A DNA stretch of 64,000 nt from Marinobacter sp. S6332 (GTDB lineage Bacteria; Pseudomonadota; Gammaproteobacteria; Pseudomonadales; Oleiphilaceae): positions 363,308 through 427,307 of the forward strand of contig NZ_JALKAP010000003.1 in NCBI RefSeq assembly GCF_023016045.1. Reading direction: 5' to 3'. Under the pieces are notes generated by a model, which saw nothing but the letters and a program-made list of their open reading frames with translations, made no database searches and was not told the DNA's origin. Positions 1 through 8,961 of the stretch are shown here, in pieces. The first letter of the stretch is position 1, and each line of letters begins with the position of its first letter. The position numbers and the translations under genes are program-made.

Positions 1-845
1 AATGTAGTTGTTTGCTCTCTAACGCCGGTTGGCGCTGTTACCGTTTCCCTCACGGCTAAGCGCATAGCATCACGACTGAGCACAAGCCTTCCCTCGTGCT
101 TAGTTGCGCGCTCTGATAGCGGCTTGTACAGACCATCAGCAGTCTTGTGATAGCAGCAAGGCGATAGGCTTAACCGCGGCACCTCTGCAGCGGCTCCTTG
201 TATCAACAACTGCCGATGAAGATCCCCACATGCGTGCAGAGCTGCTACATGAGTACCATCTGGCAGTGGCACATGGGGCACCATAACATCCTGACAATGG
301 ATCTGAACCGAGTCTCCAAAATGGGCAACTAGCCGGTTGCCATCGGCTACCAGCTTCGAATTCCATTCATAACCCTTAACTAGACTTTGACTCTGTGCGG
401 CGAGAGTTCGAGACAAATGCCCCTTGCCACAGCACCAATCCAAAATCGGTTGCTGCAGCGGCTTCAAGGCAGCTGTAAAAGCACCCGCCTGCTCACGCTT
501 GCGTCCCGGCATATCCCTTGCTCGGATTTCAGGCAGCGTCGCTTCTAAAACATCAGCGGGTTTAGGGGCTAATTCCGGCACATCAACTAAGTTGGCGTAC
601 AACGCCAGTTCTGGCAGGTATTGGGCCGCCATACTTGCCAGCTTTGCTGGCTCACCATCTAACTCAGCACATTCAGCATCGCTAAGTCCCATCAATAGTT
701 GCGCGAGATCAAGATGGCTGTGAATCCACCCCGGCACCGGCTCAATAAACGGAGCTGGCTGCCAGATTATCTGATGCCGCACAAGCCACTTATTGAGCGC
801 CTTCCACCGCGAGTAAAGCGAACCGGTGGCCGAGGAAACACTCAC
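1..845 (-). CDS. SAM-dependent methyltransferase, 3' end outside window (partial)
   Basis: The reverse strand is open from base 845 to the left edge, giving about 281 codons. The start is a GTG at 845-843 that overlaps the TGA of the upstream dadA-like gene (GTGA), so translation of the two is probably coupled. The translation contains LDWCCGKGHLSRTLA, a glycine-rich SAM-binding loop, then ALHACGDLHRQLL and LSPCCYH, typical of the methyltransferase domain family PF13679. About 150 residues of unrecognised N-terminal sequence precede the Rossmann-like part. The substrate cannot be told from sequence. The stop lies outside the window. Confidence 0.8.
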   Translation of the reverse strand, partial: MSVSSATGSLYSRWKALNKWLVRHQIIWQPAPFIEPVPGWIHSHLDLAQLLMGLSDAECAELDGEPAKLASMAAQYLPELALYANLVDVPELAPKPADVLEATLPEIRARDMPGRKREQAGAFTAALKPLQQPILDWCCGKGHLSRTLAAQSQSLVKGYEWNSKLVADGNRLVAHFGDSVQIHCQDVMVPHVPLPDGTHVAALHACGDLHRQLLIQGAAAEVPRLSLSPCCYHKTADGLYKPLSERATKHEGRLVLSRDAMRLAVRETVTAPTGVREQTTT

Positions 846-2113
846 TCCCGATAGCGCCCCGGTCGGAAGGCATCCAAACATACAGCAGGCTCTTCACCAT
901 CTAACACCTGCGCAATGACATCTGCACTGCCCGCCGCAAAGGTCCAGCCAAAGGTCCCGTGGCCGGTGTTCAGATACAAGTTTTCTCGGGGGCCGCGACC
1001 GATGATGGCAGGTCCATCGGGAGTCATTGGCCGAAATCCGGTCCATGTTTCCGCGGCATCCAGATCTGCACAACCGGGGTAACGGGACTCTACAGATTTG
1101 CGAATAGTGGCTATACGCGCTTCTGGAATGTCGCGGTTAAAATCCGCCAGCTCCACAAAGCCGGTTGAGCGCAAGCGGTCGCCCAATCGCGTGGAAACAA
1201 CCTTGTAGTTGTCATCATGAATGGTGGAAACCGGCGCGTTATCCGGGTTTTTCAGAGGTACAGTAATGCTATAGCCCTTAATGGGATAGATGGGCAGCTT
1301 GAGACCCAAAGGCCGAACCAACTCATCAGACCAACAACCTGCGCTGATCACAAAGGCGTCTGCCTCAAGGGTTTCTTGTTGGCCGTTCTCGTTTTGCAAA
1401 ACCACCGATTCAACCGCTTGGCTATTGGCTACCAGCCGCTTCACCTGAACGTTGTAGCGAAAATTCACGCCCTTTTCTTCGCAGGCTTTAGCCAATGCCA
1501 GCGAAAATAAGTGGCAGTCGCCGGTGCCATCGGTGTCATAGCTTAAAGCACCGTAGAGTGGCCCCTTTTCTGACATCCCGGGCTCGGCCTCGTAAACCTG
1601 CTTCGGTGTCAGCAACCGGGAAGCAATGCCCATTTCGTTGAGCAGTCGATGGGTGCCGCGATACACTTCTAACTCTTCAGGCGTGCTGGCAAGATGCAAG
1701 AGACCACGGTGGCCACCATCAAACCCTAGATCAAGTTCTTCTTCCAACTTCAGAAAACGCTCACGGCTGTGAATACCAAGGCGAAGCATAGCGCGTTTAT
1801 TAAAGCCGAATAGGCCGGGCGACCAGGCGTACCTTAGAGTCGAAAACATGAACTGCACAGCTGCAAGAGATGGCGGCATGCGCAGCTTTAACGGGCCATC
1901 CTGCTTAACAAGCCAGGGCAGCGCCTTAAACACCATGCTCGGATCAGCCCACGGGTAAACCACGCCGTATGAGCGTTGCGCTGCATTGCCCTTGCTGGTT
2001 TCACTTCCTGCCATGCTAAGACGTTCAAGCACCGTCACCTGATGACCACGACGGCTCAATTCCCAGGCTGTGGTTACACCCACAACGCCACCACCAATTA
2101 CGACAACGTGCAT
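842..2113 (-). CDS. dadA: D-amino acid dehydrogenase-like FAD oxidoreductase
   Basis: DAO-family flavoprotein that oxidatively deaminates D-amino acids to 2-oxo acids and passes electrons to the respiratory chain at the inner membrane. The N-terminus carries the dinucleotide-binding motif VVIGGGVVGVTTAWEL. Further in are SETSKGNAAQ, typical of DadA, and near the end GFRPMTPDGPAIIGR and NTGHGTFGWT, the FAD-contacting C-terminal motifs. I chose the ATG at 2113 because GGGAGG precedes it at good spacing and DadA proteins begin directly with the nucleotide fold; an upstream ATG at 2152 would add 13 atypical residues. It overlaps the downstream methyltransferase by 4 bases. Another DAO-family specificity, such as glycine or sarcosine oxidase, cannot be excluded. 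Confidence 0.85.
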   Translation of the reverse strand: MHVVVIGGGVVGVTTAWELSRRGHQVTVLERLSMAGSETSKGNAAQRSYGVVYPWADPSMVFKALPWLVKQDGPLKLRMPPSLAAVQFMFSTLRYAWSPGLFGFNKRAMLRLGIHSRERFLKLEEELDLGFDGGHRGLLHLASTPEELEVYRGTHRLLNEMGIASRLLTPKQVYEAEPGMSEKGPLYGALSYDTDGTGDCHLFSLALAKACEEKGVNFRYNVQVKRLVANSQAVESVVLQNENGQQETLEADAFVISAGCWSDELVRPLGLKLPIYPIKGYSITVPLKNPDNAPVSTIHDDNYKVVSTRLGDRLRSTGFVELADFNRDIPEARIATIRKSVESRYPGCADLDAAETWTGFRPMTPDGPAIIGRGPRENLYLNTGHGTFGWTFAAGSADVIAQVLDGEEPAVCLDAFRPGRYRE

Positions 2114-2275
2114 CTGCACCTCCCACCCTGAATCAAACCGGAACAGCGACATTCATTAAGGAAACCCCTTATGGATGAACGTAGGCCAATAAACAGACAA
2201 CTGGTAGACTCTTATGTTTCACGCCTAAGAGTAGCAGTCAAACCGACTGCCTGTACCGGAGCCTAGCACCTGTTC

Positions 2276-3085
2276 ATGAGTAAAAAACGTCGCGAGATTC
2301 CCGTATTCGATCACCCGATTATCGAAACCCACTGCCATCTGGACTATCTCAAGGAGCGCCCGCTAGAGGAAACTCTGGCGCAGACACGGCAGGTGAATAT
2401 CGAACGGGTAATTACCATTGCCGTGGCACCGGATAATTTAGCAAAAGTTAGAGAGCTCAGCACAAAGGCACCATGGTTGTATGGTACTCAGGGAATCCAC
2501 CCCCATGAGGCAGAAACCTATAACGATGCCGTAGAGGCAGAGATCCGCGCCCACGCACGAGACGAAAAGATTGTTGCCGTTGGCGAGATTGGGCTGGACT
2601 ATTTTTATGACAAAGCCGATCGCGCCACCCAGCGAGACGTCTTTCGGCGCCAGCTTCAAATTGCCTGCGACAGTGACCGCCCGGTCGTTATCCACAGTCG
2701 GGAGGCAGACGAAGAAACCATCGCTATACTGAAGGAATTTGAACAGTCTCTTAAGCGCCGAGGGGTAATCCACAGCTTTACATCCGGCCCCGGTCTTGCC
2801 CAATATGCATTGGATCAGGGTTGGAATCTGGGCTTTAATGGTATTACGACCTTCAATAAGGCAGAAAATGTGCGAGATATCGTTCGTATGGCCCCCATCA
2901 GTCAAATCCTTCTGGAGACCGACGCGCCTTTCCTCACGCCGGTACCCTATCGTGGCAAGGAGAACGCGCCCTTTTACCTACCGTTTGTCGCTGAAAAAAT
3001 TGCAGAGGTAAAGGACTTACCGCTGAACGATGTGATTACCCAAACCTACCACAACAGCCTGAGAACGTTTTTCCCAGCGCCATGA
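2276..3085 (+). CDS. TatD-family metal-dependent hydrolase/DNase
   Basis: TatD-type TIM-barrel metallohydrolase of 269 residues, the usual family length. Known members act as 3'-5' exonucleases in DNA repair or turnover. Visible metal ligands are H19 and H21 (ETHCHLD), GIHPHEAE, the glutamate of VGEIGLDYFYD, the histidine of VIHSREADEE, and the aspartate of LLETDAPFLTP. No signal peptide is seen, so it is cytoplasmic. Its stop overlaps the start of the HD-GYP gene (ATGA), so the two form an operon. Which of TatD, YcfH or YjjV it corresponds to is not certain. Confidence 0.9.
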   Translation: MSKKRREIPVFDHPIIETHCHLDYLKERPLEETLAQTRQVNIERVITIAVAPDNLAKVRELSTKAPWLYGTQGIHPHEAETYNDAVEAEIRAHARDEKIVAVGEIGLDYFYDKADRATQRDVFRRQLQIACDSDRPVVIHSREADEETIAILKEFEQSLKRRGVIHSFTSGPGLAQYALDQGWNLGFNGITTFNKAENVRDIVRMAPISQILLETDAPFLTPVPYRGKENAPFYLPFVAEKIAEVKDLPLNDVITQTYHNSLRTFFPAP

Positions 3086-4290
3086 TCAAACGCATCCCCG
3101 TCTCCGCGTTGAAGGTCGGCATGTACATTTCCGACCTGAACAACGACTGGATTCCCCACAACACGCAACGCAGGCGCGGCGTAATCAAACGGGATGAAAC
3201 CATCGAAAAAATCCGCAAGATGGGGGTGCAGTTTGTTTACATTGACGTGCAAAAGGGAATCGACAGTCAGGATTCAGAAACTGCGGCAGAAGTAGATGCG
3301 CGTAATGACGCAGCCCTGCAAAAAGCTGGCGAACAGACGCCAGGGGTTGCACCGAAGGTGTCTCTTTCAGAAGAGATGATTATTGCGATGGGCGTTCATT
3401 CGCAGGCACAGGAGTTGGTTAGCAGCTTCATGAGCAGCGCAAAAATGGGCGCACCTGTTGATGTGGCGCCCATTCACAAACTTGCGGATGAGTTGCAGAG
3501 CTCGGTATCCCGTAACGCCAATGCGCTGGGGTGTCTGGGCCGGATACGTGAAAAAGACAATTACTTGCTCGAACACTCGGTAAACCTGAGCGTGCTGATG
3601 ACGCTTTTCGGGCAATATCGCCAACTTCCCGCAGATGTGATGCATCAAACGGTTGTTGGCGCCCTGCTCCACGACCTTGGCAAAATCCTAACGCCCGATG
3701 AAGTGTTGCACAAACCCGGCCGCCTTTCGCCGGAAGAGTTTGAAGTAATGAAGCTCCACGCCCGGCACTCCCGGGACATTCTCTCTGCAACAGAAGGCAT
3801 AGGTGAGCTTACTGTGATCACTGCAGCGCAGCATCACGAACGAATGGACGGTTCCGGTTACCCGGAAGGCCTAAAGGGCGAAGAGATCTCGGTATATGGG
3901 CGCATGGTAGCCATTACAGACGTGTATGATGCAATTACTGCGGACCGCGTATACCACAAGGGCATGACACCGACTCAAGGCCTGAAAAAACTTTTGGAAT
4001 GGAGTGGAAGTCATCTGGACGCAGCGCTGGTGAAACAGTTCATCCGCTGCATTGGTTTGTACCCGGTCGGGTCTCTTGTTTTGCTGGATAGCGGGCGGCT
4101 CGGTGTTGTGGTTGAGATCAACGAGGAAGATCAGCGCCTCCCTGTGGTGCGGGTGATGTACCACACGAAATTTCGAATGCCGATTACAGTGACAACCATT
4201 GACCTCTCGAAATCGGGTAATCAGGATCGTATTCTACGCTCGGTTGATCCTGACGATTACCAAATTGATGTGCGCAAGTTTCTTAGCTGA
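3082..4290 (+). CDS. HD-GYP c-di-GMP phosphodiesterase with DUF3391 N-terminus
   Basis: Predicted to hydrolyse cyclic di-GMP. Residues 1-130 fit the DUF3391 module (KRIPVSALKVGMYISDL) often fused to HD-GYP domains. The HD-GYP domain follows: HDLGK at about residue 197, then HHERMDGSGYPEGLKGE from about 251, with the GYP signature intact, and ITDVYDAITADRVYH. These are the metal and substrate motifs of active enzymes. The last 70 residues form a small beta-rich tail seen in this subfamily. It overlaps tatD by four bases. No receiver domain is present, so the signal must come through DUF3391 or a partner. Confidence 0.9.
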   Translation: MIKRIPVSALKVGMYISDLNNDWIPHNTQRRRGVIKRDETIEKIRKMGVQFVYIDVQKGIDSQDSETAAEVDARNDAALQKAGEQTPGVAPKVSLSEEMIIAMGVHSQAQELVSSFMSSAKMGAPVDVAPIHKLADELQSSVSRNANALGCLGRIREKDNYLLEHSVNLSVLMTLFGQYRQLPADVMHQTVVGALLHDLGKILTPDEVLHKPGRLSPEEFEVMKLHARHSRDILSATEGIGELTVITAAQHHERMDGSGYPEGLKGEEISVYGRMVAITDVYDAITADRVYHKGMTPTQGLKKLLEWSGSHLDAALVKQFIRCIGLYPVGSLVLLDSGRLGVVVEINEEDQRLPVVRVMYHTKFRMPITVTTIDLSKSGNQDRILRSVDPDDYQIDVRKFLS

Positions 4291-4309
4291 CCTCGGCTGT
4301 TCTGTCGAC

Positions 4310-5221
4310 TTAACTTAGCGATAAGAAAACACCCATTAGAACCGGCGATAAAAACGACAGCAAAAAGCCCGATGCAATGGCCACTGGCACACAGCTCAGG
4401 CCTCCACTGCTGCGAATCACCGGCAAGGTAAAATCCATGGATGTAGCCCCGCCATAACCAATAGCCATAGCTGGCCGACTGCCTATCAGCAAGGGAATGA
4501 TGGCAAGGGCAATGATCTCGCGCAGTACATCGTTCAGAAAAGCCACACCGCCCCAGGCAGGCCCAAGGGCTTCCCCGATCACAATGCCCGAGAGAGAATA
4601 CCAGCCAAACCCCGAAGCTAGGGCCAGCACCTCGTTCCACGGCAAGCCCAACACCGGAATCAGCAGCACGCCACCCAGCAAAGAGCTGAGCACAAGCATG
4701 AATGCGATCCCCAAGCCCTGTGTGTTCATCAACAGTTTTCGCAACGAAAGCCCGGCATTGCGCAATTGCAGACCAATCAGGAACAACAGCAACATAAGCG
4801 ACCAGGTAGCCAGTTGCTCCGCCTGCGGCAGTGCTGGCAGCAAGAAATAACCTAAAATCAGCCCCACAAACACCGCAAGCAGAGGCTTCAGGGCCGCCAT
4901 GAAAAGCCGCACATAGCCGGTATTTCCCGCAGACCCATCCCGATGTTCGGGCACCATGGGCTGCCATCGATGAAATAACCACAGTCCGGCCATATTCGCT
5001 ACGAACAGAACAACCACCAGAACGGACATTTGGCTGGCCATGGTGCCAAGTTGGCTAGACAAGCCTTCCATCTGGCCCAAGCCTAACCCCAGCAATGCCA
5101 GAATAAAGTACACCAGCGCTTCGACCGTGTAGTGGATTCCAGTCATAAGCCGCCGGTTTTTCAGCGCCAAAGCGAAGCCTAAAAAAAGTGGGGCAAGAAT
5201 CAATAAAGCGTCGGTAAACAC
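4310..5221 (-). CDS. lysO: Lysine exporter LysO family
   Basis: Inner-membrane protein of 303 residues with about eight hydrophobic helices, close to E. coli LysO (YbjE, 299 residues), which exports L-lysine and its toxic analogue thialysine. Family signatures are ILLLFLIGLQLRN-like MLLLFLIGLQLRNAG, ALASGFGWYSLSGI, LNDVLREIIA and GGATSMDFTLPVI; all match LysO closely. The start is taken as the GTG at 5221, which overlaps the TAG stop of the DUF2288 gene by one base and places the first helix immediately after it; an ATG at 5299 would add residues overlapping that gene. Translation is probably coupled to the DUF2288 gene. Confidence 0.85.
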   Translation of the reverse strand: MFTDALLILAPLFLGFALALKNRRLMTGIHYTVEALVYFILALLGLGLGQMEGLSSQLGTMASQMSVLVVVLFVANMAGLWLFHRWQPMVPEHRDGSAGNTGYVRLFMAALKPLLAVFVGLILGYFLLPALPQAEQLATWSLMLLLFLIGLQLRNAGLSLRKLLMNTQGLGIAFMLVLSSLLGGVLLIPVLGLPWNEVLALASGFGWYSLSGIVIGEALGPAWGGVAFLNDVLREIIALAIIPLLIGSRPAMAIGYGGATSMDFTLPVIRSSGGLSCVPVAIASGFLLSFLSPVLMGVFLSLS

Positions 5222-5577
5222 TAATGCACCGACGAGCCGGAAGGCTTGGAAGACCCAGAGGGCAGAGAGGCTTCTGTGCGGTCCTGTACCAGCACCCAAG
5301 GCGCCACAACCACAGCCCAGAGTTCGGCATCACGGTCGTACCAAGCTCGCGCCATGTCGGGAGGCACATCGCCCACATCACCTGCAGCAAGCCACTGCTC
5401 AAACAGTGCACGGTTATCTGCAGTAAGCTCGGAGGCTACATCTAACAAATCCAGAGCTTTGCCGACGCGTACAACCTGGCCTCGGGCATAATAAGTTTGT
5501 AACTCGTGCCAGCGTATGCGGGAAGTTTCCAGATTAAGCTTAGCTTTGGTTTCATCGTTATTGCGAGAGGACGACAT
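5221..5577 (-). CDS. DUF2288 family protein
   Basis: Small soluble protein of 118 residues matching what I know of DUF2288: N-terminal ETSRIRWHELQTYYARGQVV, central VASELTADN, and the conserved tail AELWAVVVAPWVLVQDR. Function is unknown. The ATG at 5577 is preceded by AAAAGG at suitable spacing; the longer upstream reading lacks family similarity. It is directly upstream of and overlaps lysO, an arrangement worth noting because it suggests co-expression with amino-acid export. The final residues after VQDR look divergent. Confidence 0.8.
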   Translation of the reverse strand: MSSSRNNDETKAKLNLETSRIRWHELQTYYARGQVVRVGKALDLLDVASELTADNRALFEQWLAAGDVGDVPPDMARAWYDRDAELWAVVVAPWVLVQDRTEASLPSGSSKPSGSSVH

Positions 5578-5617
5578 AACAGCCTTTTGCGACGGTGACA
5601 GTAAAAACGGCAGAAGC

Positions 5618-6016
5618 TTAACCGATTGCATGAGCCTCGTTCCAGATCTCCCTGATCTGATCAGCCAGTGTGAGTGGGTCAAAGGGTTTTGGGATAACAC
5701 CGGCCGCACCCAATGCGAGGTAGCTCTGAACTTCATTACTCTGGACTTTTGCAGTCATGAACACTGCTGGCACTTTGGCGTAGTCCGGCAAGGCACGAAT
5801 CGCCTGCAAAGTAGCCGGGCCATCCATGCAGGGCATCATGACATCCAGCACAATCAACTGAGGCCTGCATTCTTCTATTTTTTCCAACGCCTGTTGCCCC
5901 GACTCACATGCCGTAAGCTCAAATCCGCCAATGGCCTCCAAAGCCAGTTCCGCAACCGTTCGGATATCCGGCTCGTCTTCAACCATCAAAATACGCTTTA
6001 AGCTTTCAGGTGCCAT
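5618..6016 (-). CDS. Single-domain response regulator (CheY-like)
   Basis: Stand-alone receiver domain of 132 residues. The phosphorylation site is in LIVLDVMMPCMDG, the acidic pocket in MVEDEPD, the conserved threonine in VFMTAK and the lysine in GVIPKPFDP. No output domain follows, so it must act by protein contact or pass phosphate on. The ATG at 6016 overlaps the end of the HDOD gene by 11 bases and has AGAGGG upstream. It ends the three-gene minus-strand signalling operon that starts with the GGDEF protein. Likely partners are the histidine kinases encoded next door. Confidence 0.88.
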   Translation of the reverse strand: MAPESLKRILMVEDEPDIRTVAELALEAIGGFELTACESGQQALEKIEECRPQLIVLDVMMPCMDGPATLQAIRALPDYAKVPAVFMTAKVQSNEVQSYLALGAAGVIPKPFDPLTLADQIREIWNEAHAIG

Positions 6017-7169
6017 TTCGACTGCCCTCTTGGCTGTCTTCTCGGTTTTCAATACCTAGCCGTCGCAACAGTATGCGGCACTCGGGGCTATCTGCCTGTT
6101 CGGCTGCTAGTAGCGCCGCAGTGCGCATAACCAACTTAGACTGGCTAACATTGCTTCTGCTAACAAAATATACGGCACCAATAAGCTCTCGAAGATCAAG
6201 CGGTAAGCGCCACTGCACTTTGATTCGGTTTCCAAGCTTTTCCGCCCAATAGGCAAGTGCAGAGTCAATCTGTTCTATTTCGGGAGGATCACCGGATTCA
6301 TCAGAATGGTTCTGTAAAACTTTCAGCGCAGCCAACTCACCAGCCCTGCTCAACAGGCCAGCAGTGTAGTAGATCGCTGGTTTATCGCCAATTCGTTGAG
6401 CCAAAGCCCGGGCAGACTCCGCCACCTGCAACGCCTGCTCCTGCTCTTGGCGTGCACGCTCCGACAAGCGTGAACAAGCGAGCTTTCCCGAAATATCCAG
6501 AGAAAGGGCCAAAGCTTGATTAAGGGCCATAGCAACGCCAATCACACTGATGGCTTCCCTGAGCGTTTTTACCGGTGTGCCGGAACGGCGAAAAGACGCG
6601 CTGTTCGCCACATCCAGCATTTTTGCACTTAGGGATGGCTCTTTTTTCCAGTGTTCCGCCAAGGCTATGGCATCCAACTCATCTCGCTTTTCTATGAGTG
6701 CAAGAATTTCACCGGTGTCGATCTGTCCTGGTAGTTGGATCGCAGAATTGCAGGCCGCCTCCATTTTGTCTTCCAGCGTATTACTTGACGTATCGCCAAG
6801 ATCGATTGAGCTGGGCACCAGAGCTGTCAGCCGTTGATGTAGAACGTCCACTTGAAATGGCTTGCTGACGTAACCGCTAATACCCAGATGGGCCGCGGCC
6901 AAAATGGAGTCACGGTCTGCGCGGCCACTGATCATAAGCACTGGGACATCACGGCTCGTGTTCCGCACTGCGCGAATCAACTCAAGCCCTGAGCCATCCG
7001 GCAGGTTCCAGTCAGCAATCACTAGGTCCGCCGGCTTTTTCTGCCAACTGCTTATTGCCGATTGTATCAGGGTACATAGCTTAATAGACGCACCGGGATA
7101 GGCGCCCGCCACAACGGTCTCGAGTAGATCGCCAACCAATTCATCATCTTCGAGAATCAAAACATCCAT
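6006..7169 (-). CDS. Response regulator with HDOD output domain
   Basis: Protein of 387 residues with an N-terminal receiver (VLILEDDELVGDLL; phosphoacceptor in LVIADWNLPDGSG; lysine in YVSKPFQ) and a C-terminal HDOD domain (LPGQIDTGEILALIE through the region LAEHWKKEPSLSAKMLDVANSA and LREAISVIG). HDOD domains resemble HD phosphohydrolases but usually lack catalytic residues and act in signalling. The ATG at 7169 begins the receiver exactly; upstream ATGs would add about 53 residues overlapping the GGDEF gene region. It lies between the GGDEF protein and the lone receiver gene, overlapping the latter. Confidence 0.88.
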   Translation of the reverse strand: MDVLILEDDELVGDLLETVVAGAYPGASIKLCTLIQSAISSWQKKPADLVIADWNLPDGSGLELIRAVRNTSRDVPVLMISGRADRDSILAAAHLGISGYVSKPFQVDVLHQRLTALVPSSIDLGDTSSNTLEDKMEAACNSAIQLPGQIDTGEILALIEKRDELDAIALAEHWKKEPSLSAKMLDVANSASFRRSGTPVKTLREAISVIGVAMALNQALALSLDISGKLACSRLSERARQEQEQALQVAESARALAQRIGDKPAIYYTAGLLSRAGELAALKVLQNHSDESGDPPEIEQIDSALAYWAEKLGNRIKVQWRLPLDLRELIGAVYFVSRSNVSQSKLVMRTAALLAAEQADSPECRILLRRLGIENREDSQEGSRNGT

Positions 7170-7197
7170 AATGACGCTCTGAATTTGCAAATAATCA

Positions 7198-8856
7198 TCA
7201 AGATAGGTCACCAGCGGCCAGAGTAACGCCATTACGCCCGGCGCGCTTGCGTTGATACAAAGCTTTGTCGGCGGCTTCAATAGCCTGCTCACCGGATTCA
7301 TAAGCGTTGAGGGTAGCAACACCGGCACTGAAAGTTACCGAAAACTCCGTGCTTCCGGCATTGAACACCAGCCGGGCGAAATCCTGGCAAAGTGCTTCGA
7401 GTATGTCTACGGCTTCGTCCATGGTGCACTCCGGCATCACAAGCACAAACTCCTCGCCTCCGTAGCGGCCGATAATGTCGGTGCTACGTAGCCGGTGGCG
7501 CAACAGGTTGGACAAAGCCTTAATCACCACGTCACCAGTGCCATGACCGTAGGAGTCATTGACCTGCTTAAAGTGATCCAAGTCCAGCATCGCAACCACC
7601 GAATTATGACCGTAGCGGGCGCAGCGTGCGTGCTCGCGGTTGAGTTCGGTTTTGGCTAGGGCGTGCTTTAATAGGCCGGTGAGGCTGTCGAGAGATACCA
7701 GCTTATCGAGCTGCCGGGCACGATAACAGCGTATTCTCGCAGTGCGAACCAAAAACTGATCTGAGACGGGTTTGGTCACAAAGTCATCACCGCCCCGCGC
7801 AAGTACATCCAGTTGCAGGTCGCGGTCTTCTTCAGACGAAAAGAAAATAATAGGCAGGCTCAGCCATTCAGCTTGAAACCGCAGCATACGAGCCAACACT
7901 GGGCCATAGTACTGGCCCATCTGCACATCCATCAACAGAATATCCGGCCGAAAATCCGCCAGTTCCGACAATAAGCGGGATGGGTCATCCAGCGCCCGAA
8001 CCTGCAAGCCGCCACTGGTAAGAACCAACCGATAGTGTTCCAGCAGTTCTATATCATCGTCCACAATCATCACTCGCCCGGTGAGCGTTGCCAGCCCTTC
8101 TGCCAGAAGCTGCTCTACCCGGTCTGCGAGCGCAGGAATGTCGTGGGGCTCATCCACACAAGCATCAATACCCAAAGAAGCCAGCCGGTAGCGCGTAGTA
8201 AAGTCATGGGCGCCACTAAAACAAATCACTGGAAGGCTTCGAAGCTTAGACAGCCAGGCTGCACCCTCATCTTGTAACAATGTATCTCTGATCATCACCA
8301 GATCAACATCGTCCATGCTGTCCGGCCACTGTTCCCCACTACTCAGACTGCGTATTTGGTATCCATACAACGCCAAACCCTGCGTAATCTGATCTTTAAG
8401 CAACTGATCCGGCTCTAGGATCAATACAACCGACTGGCGATCGGCCTCCGCTGGTTTAGGCTTATGCCACTGGGCGGATACCGGTTCGGCTGCACCCAAA
8501 AGGCTACCGAGGCTTGAAATGTCACGTTCATAGCCGCCATCCAACAGCTGTTGCAACTGAAGCCGAATGCGTTCGCTGTCTACTCCTTCGGTTACCTGCT
8601 CGGCTAAGGGCTTTATTGCAATCTCAAGCTTGCGGGCCTGTTCGCCAAGCTGGGTAAAGCCCAAAGTGCCCGCTGATCCGGCAAGCCGATGTAATAATTG
8701 ATAGGCGGCAACCAGCTCGTTAACAGCCTCGGAGCGCTGTGACGCGTTTTGGATATTAGCAACCAGCCCTTGAATATCACCGATCGTTTTATCCCGGAAA
8801 CGGTTGCGAAGGGTCTCCAGTTTTTTCCGCACATCGGAAGAGAGGCTTTTAGGCAT
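7198..8856 (-). CDS. Hpt-REC-REC-GGDEF diguanylate cyclase
   Basis: Predicted c-di-GMP synthase of 552 residues. Order: an Hpt domain with phosphoacceptor H56 (LLHRLAGSAGTLGF); a degenerate first receiver (VLILEPDQLL, lacking the normal acidic pair and the conserved lysine); a canonical second receiver (VMIVDDDIELLE, ILLMDVQM, VTKPVSD); and a C-terminal GGDEF domain with GRYGGEEFVLVMPE, the active GGEEF form. The ATG at 8856 (MPKSLSS) is preferred; an in-frame start at 8919 lies beyond it in the divergent spacer. It is divergent from the histidine kinase gene at 8962 across about 105 bases, so the two may share regulation. Confidence 0.9.
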   Translation of the reverse strand: MPKSLSSDVRKKLETLRNRFRDKTIGDIQGLVANIQNASQRSEAVNELVAAYQLLHRLAGSAGTLGFTQLGEQARKLEIAIKPLAEQVTEGVDSERIRLQLQQLLDGGYERDISSLGSLLGAAEPVSAQWHKPKPAEADRQSVVLILEPDQLLKDQITQGLALYGYQIRSLSSGEQWPDSMDDVDLVMIRDTLLQDEGAAWLSKLRSLPVICFSGAHDFTTRYRLASLGIDACVDEPHDIPALADRVEQLLAEGLATLTGRVMIVDDDIELLEHYRLVLTSGGLQVRALDDPSRLLSELADFRPDILLMDVQMGQYYGPVLARMLRFQAEWLSLPIIFFSSEEDRDLQLDVLARGGDDFVTKPVSDQFLVRTARIRCYRARQLDKLVSLDSLTGLLKHALAKTELNREHARCARYGHNSVVAMLDLDHFKQVNDSYGHGTGDVVIKALSNLLRHRLRSTDIIGRYGGEEFVLVMPECTMDEAVDILEALCQDFARLVFNAGSTEFSVTFSAGVATLNAYESGEQAIEAADKALYQRKRAGRNGVTLAAGDLS

Positions 8857-8961
8857 AAAGGCTCTTGTTATTAAATATCGCGCGCAAACGCTGTGAATTC
8901 TGGTTCGATTACTGTTCAATCAAAGCAAGTTTTGGAGAAAATTGCCAGACAGGAGCGCGTT

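Noticed and set aside
424..723. 99-codon open frame on the plus strand
   Set aside because: Antisense to the partial methyltransferase, whose SAM-binding motif is clear on the minus strand.
4257..4982. 241-codon open frame on the minus strand
   Set aside because: Overlaps lysO in another frame on the same strand; cysteine- and tryptophan-rich, as in out-of-frame readings.
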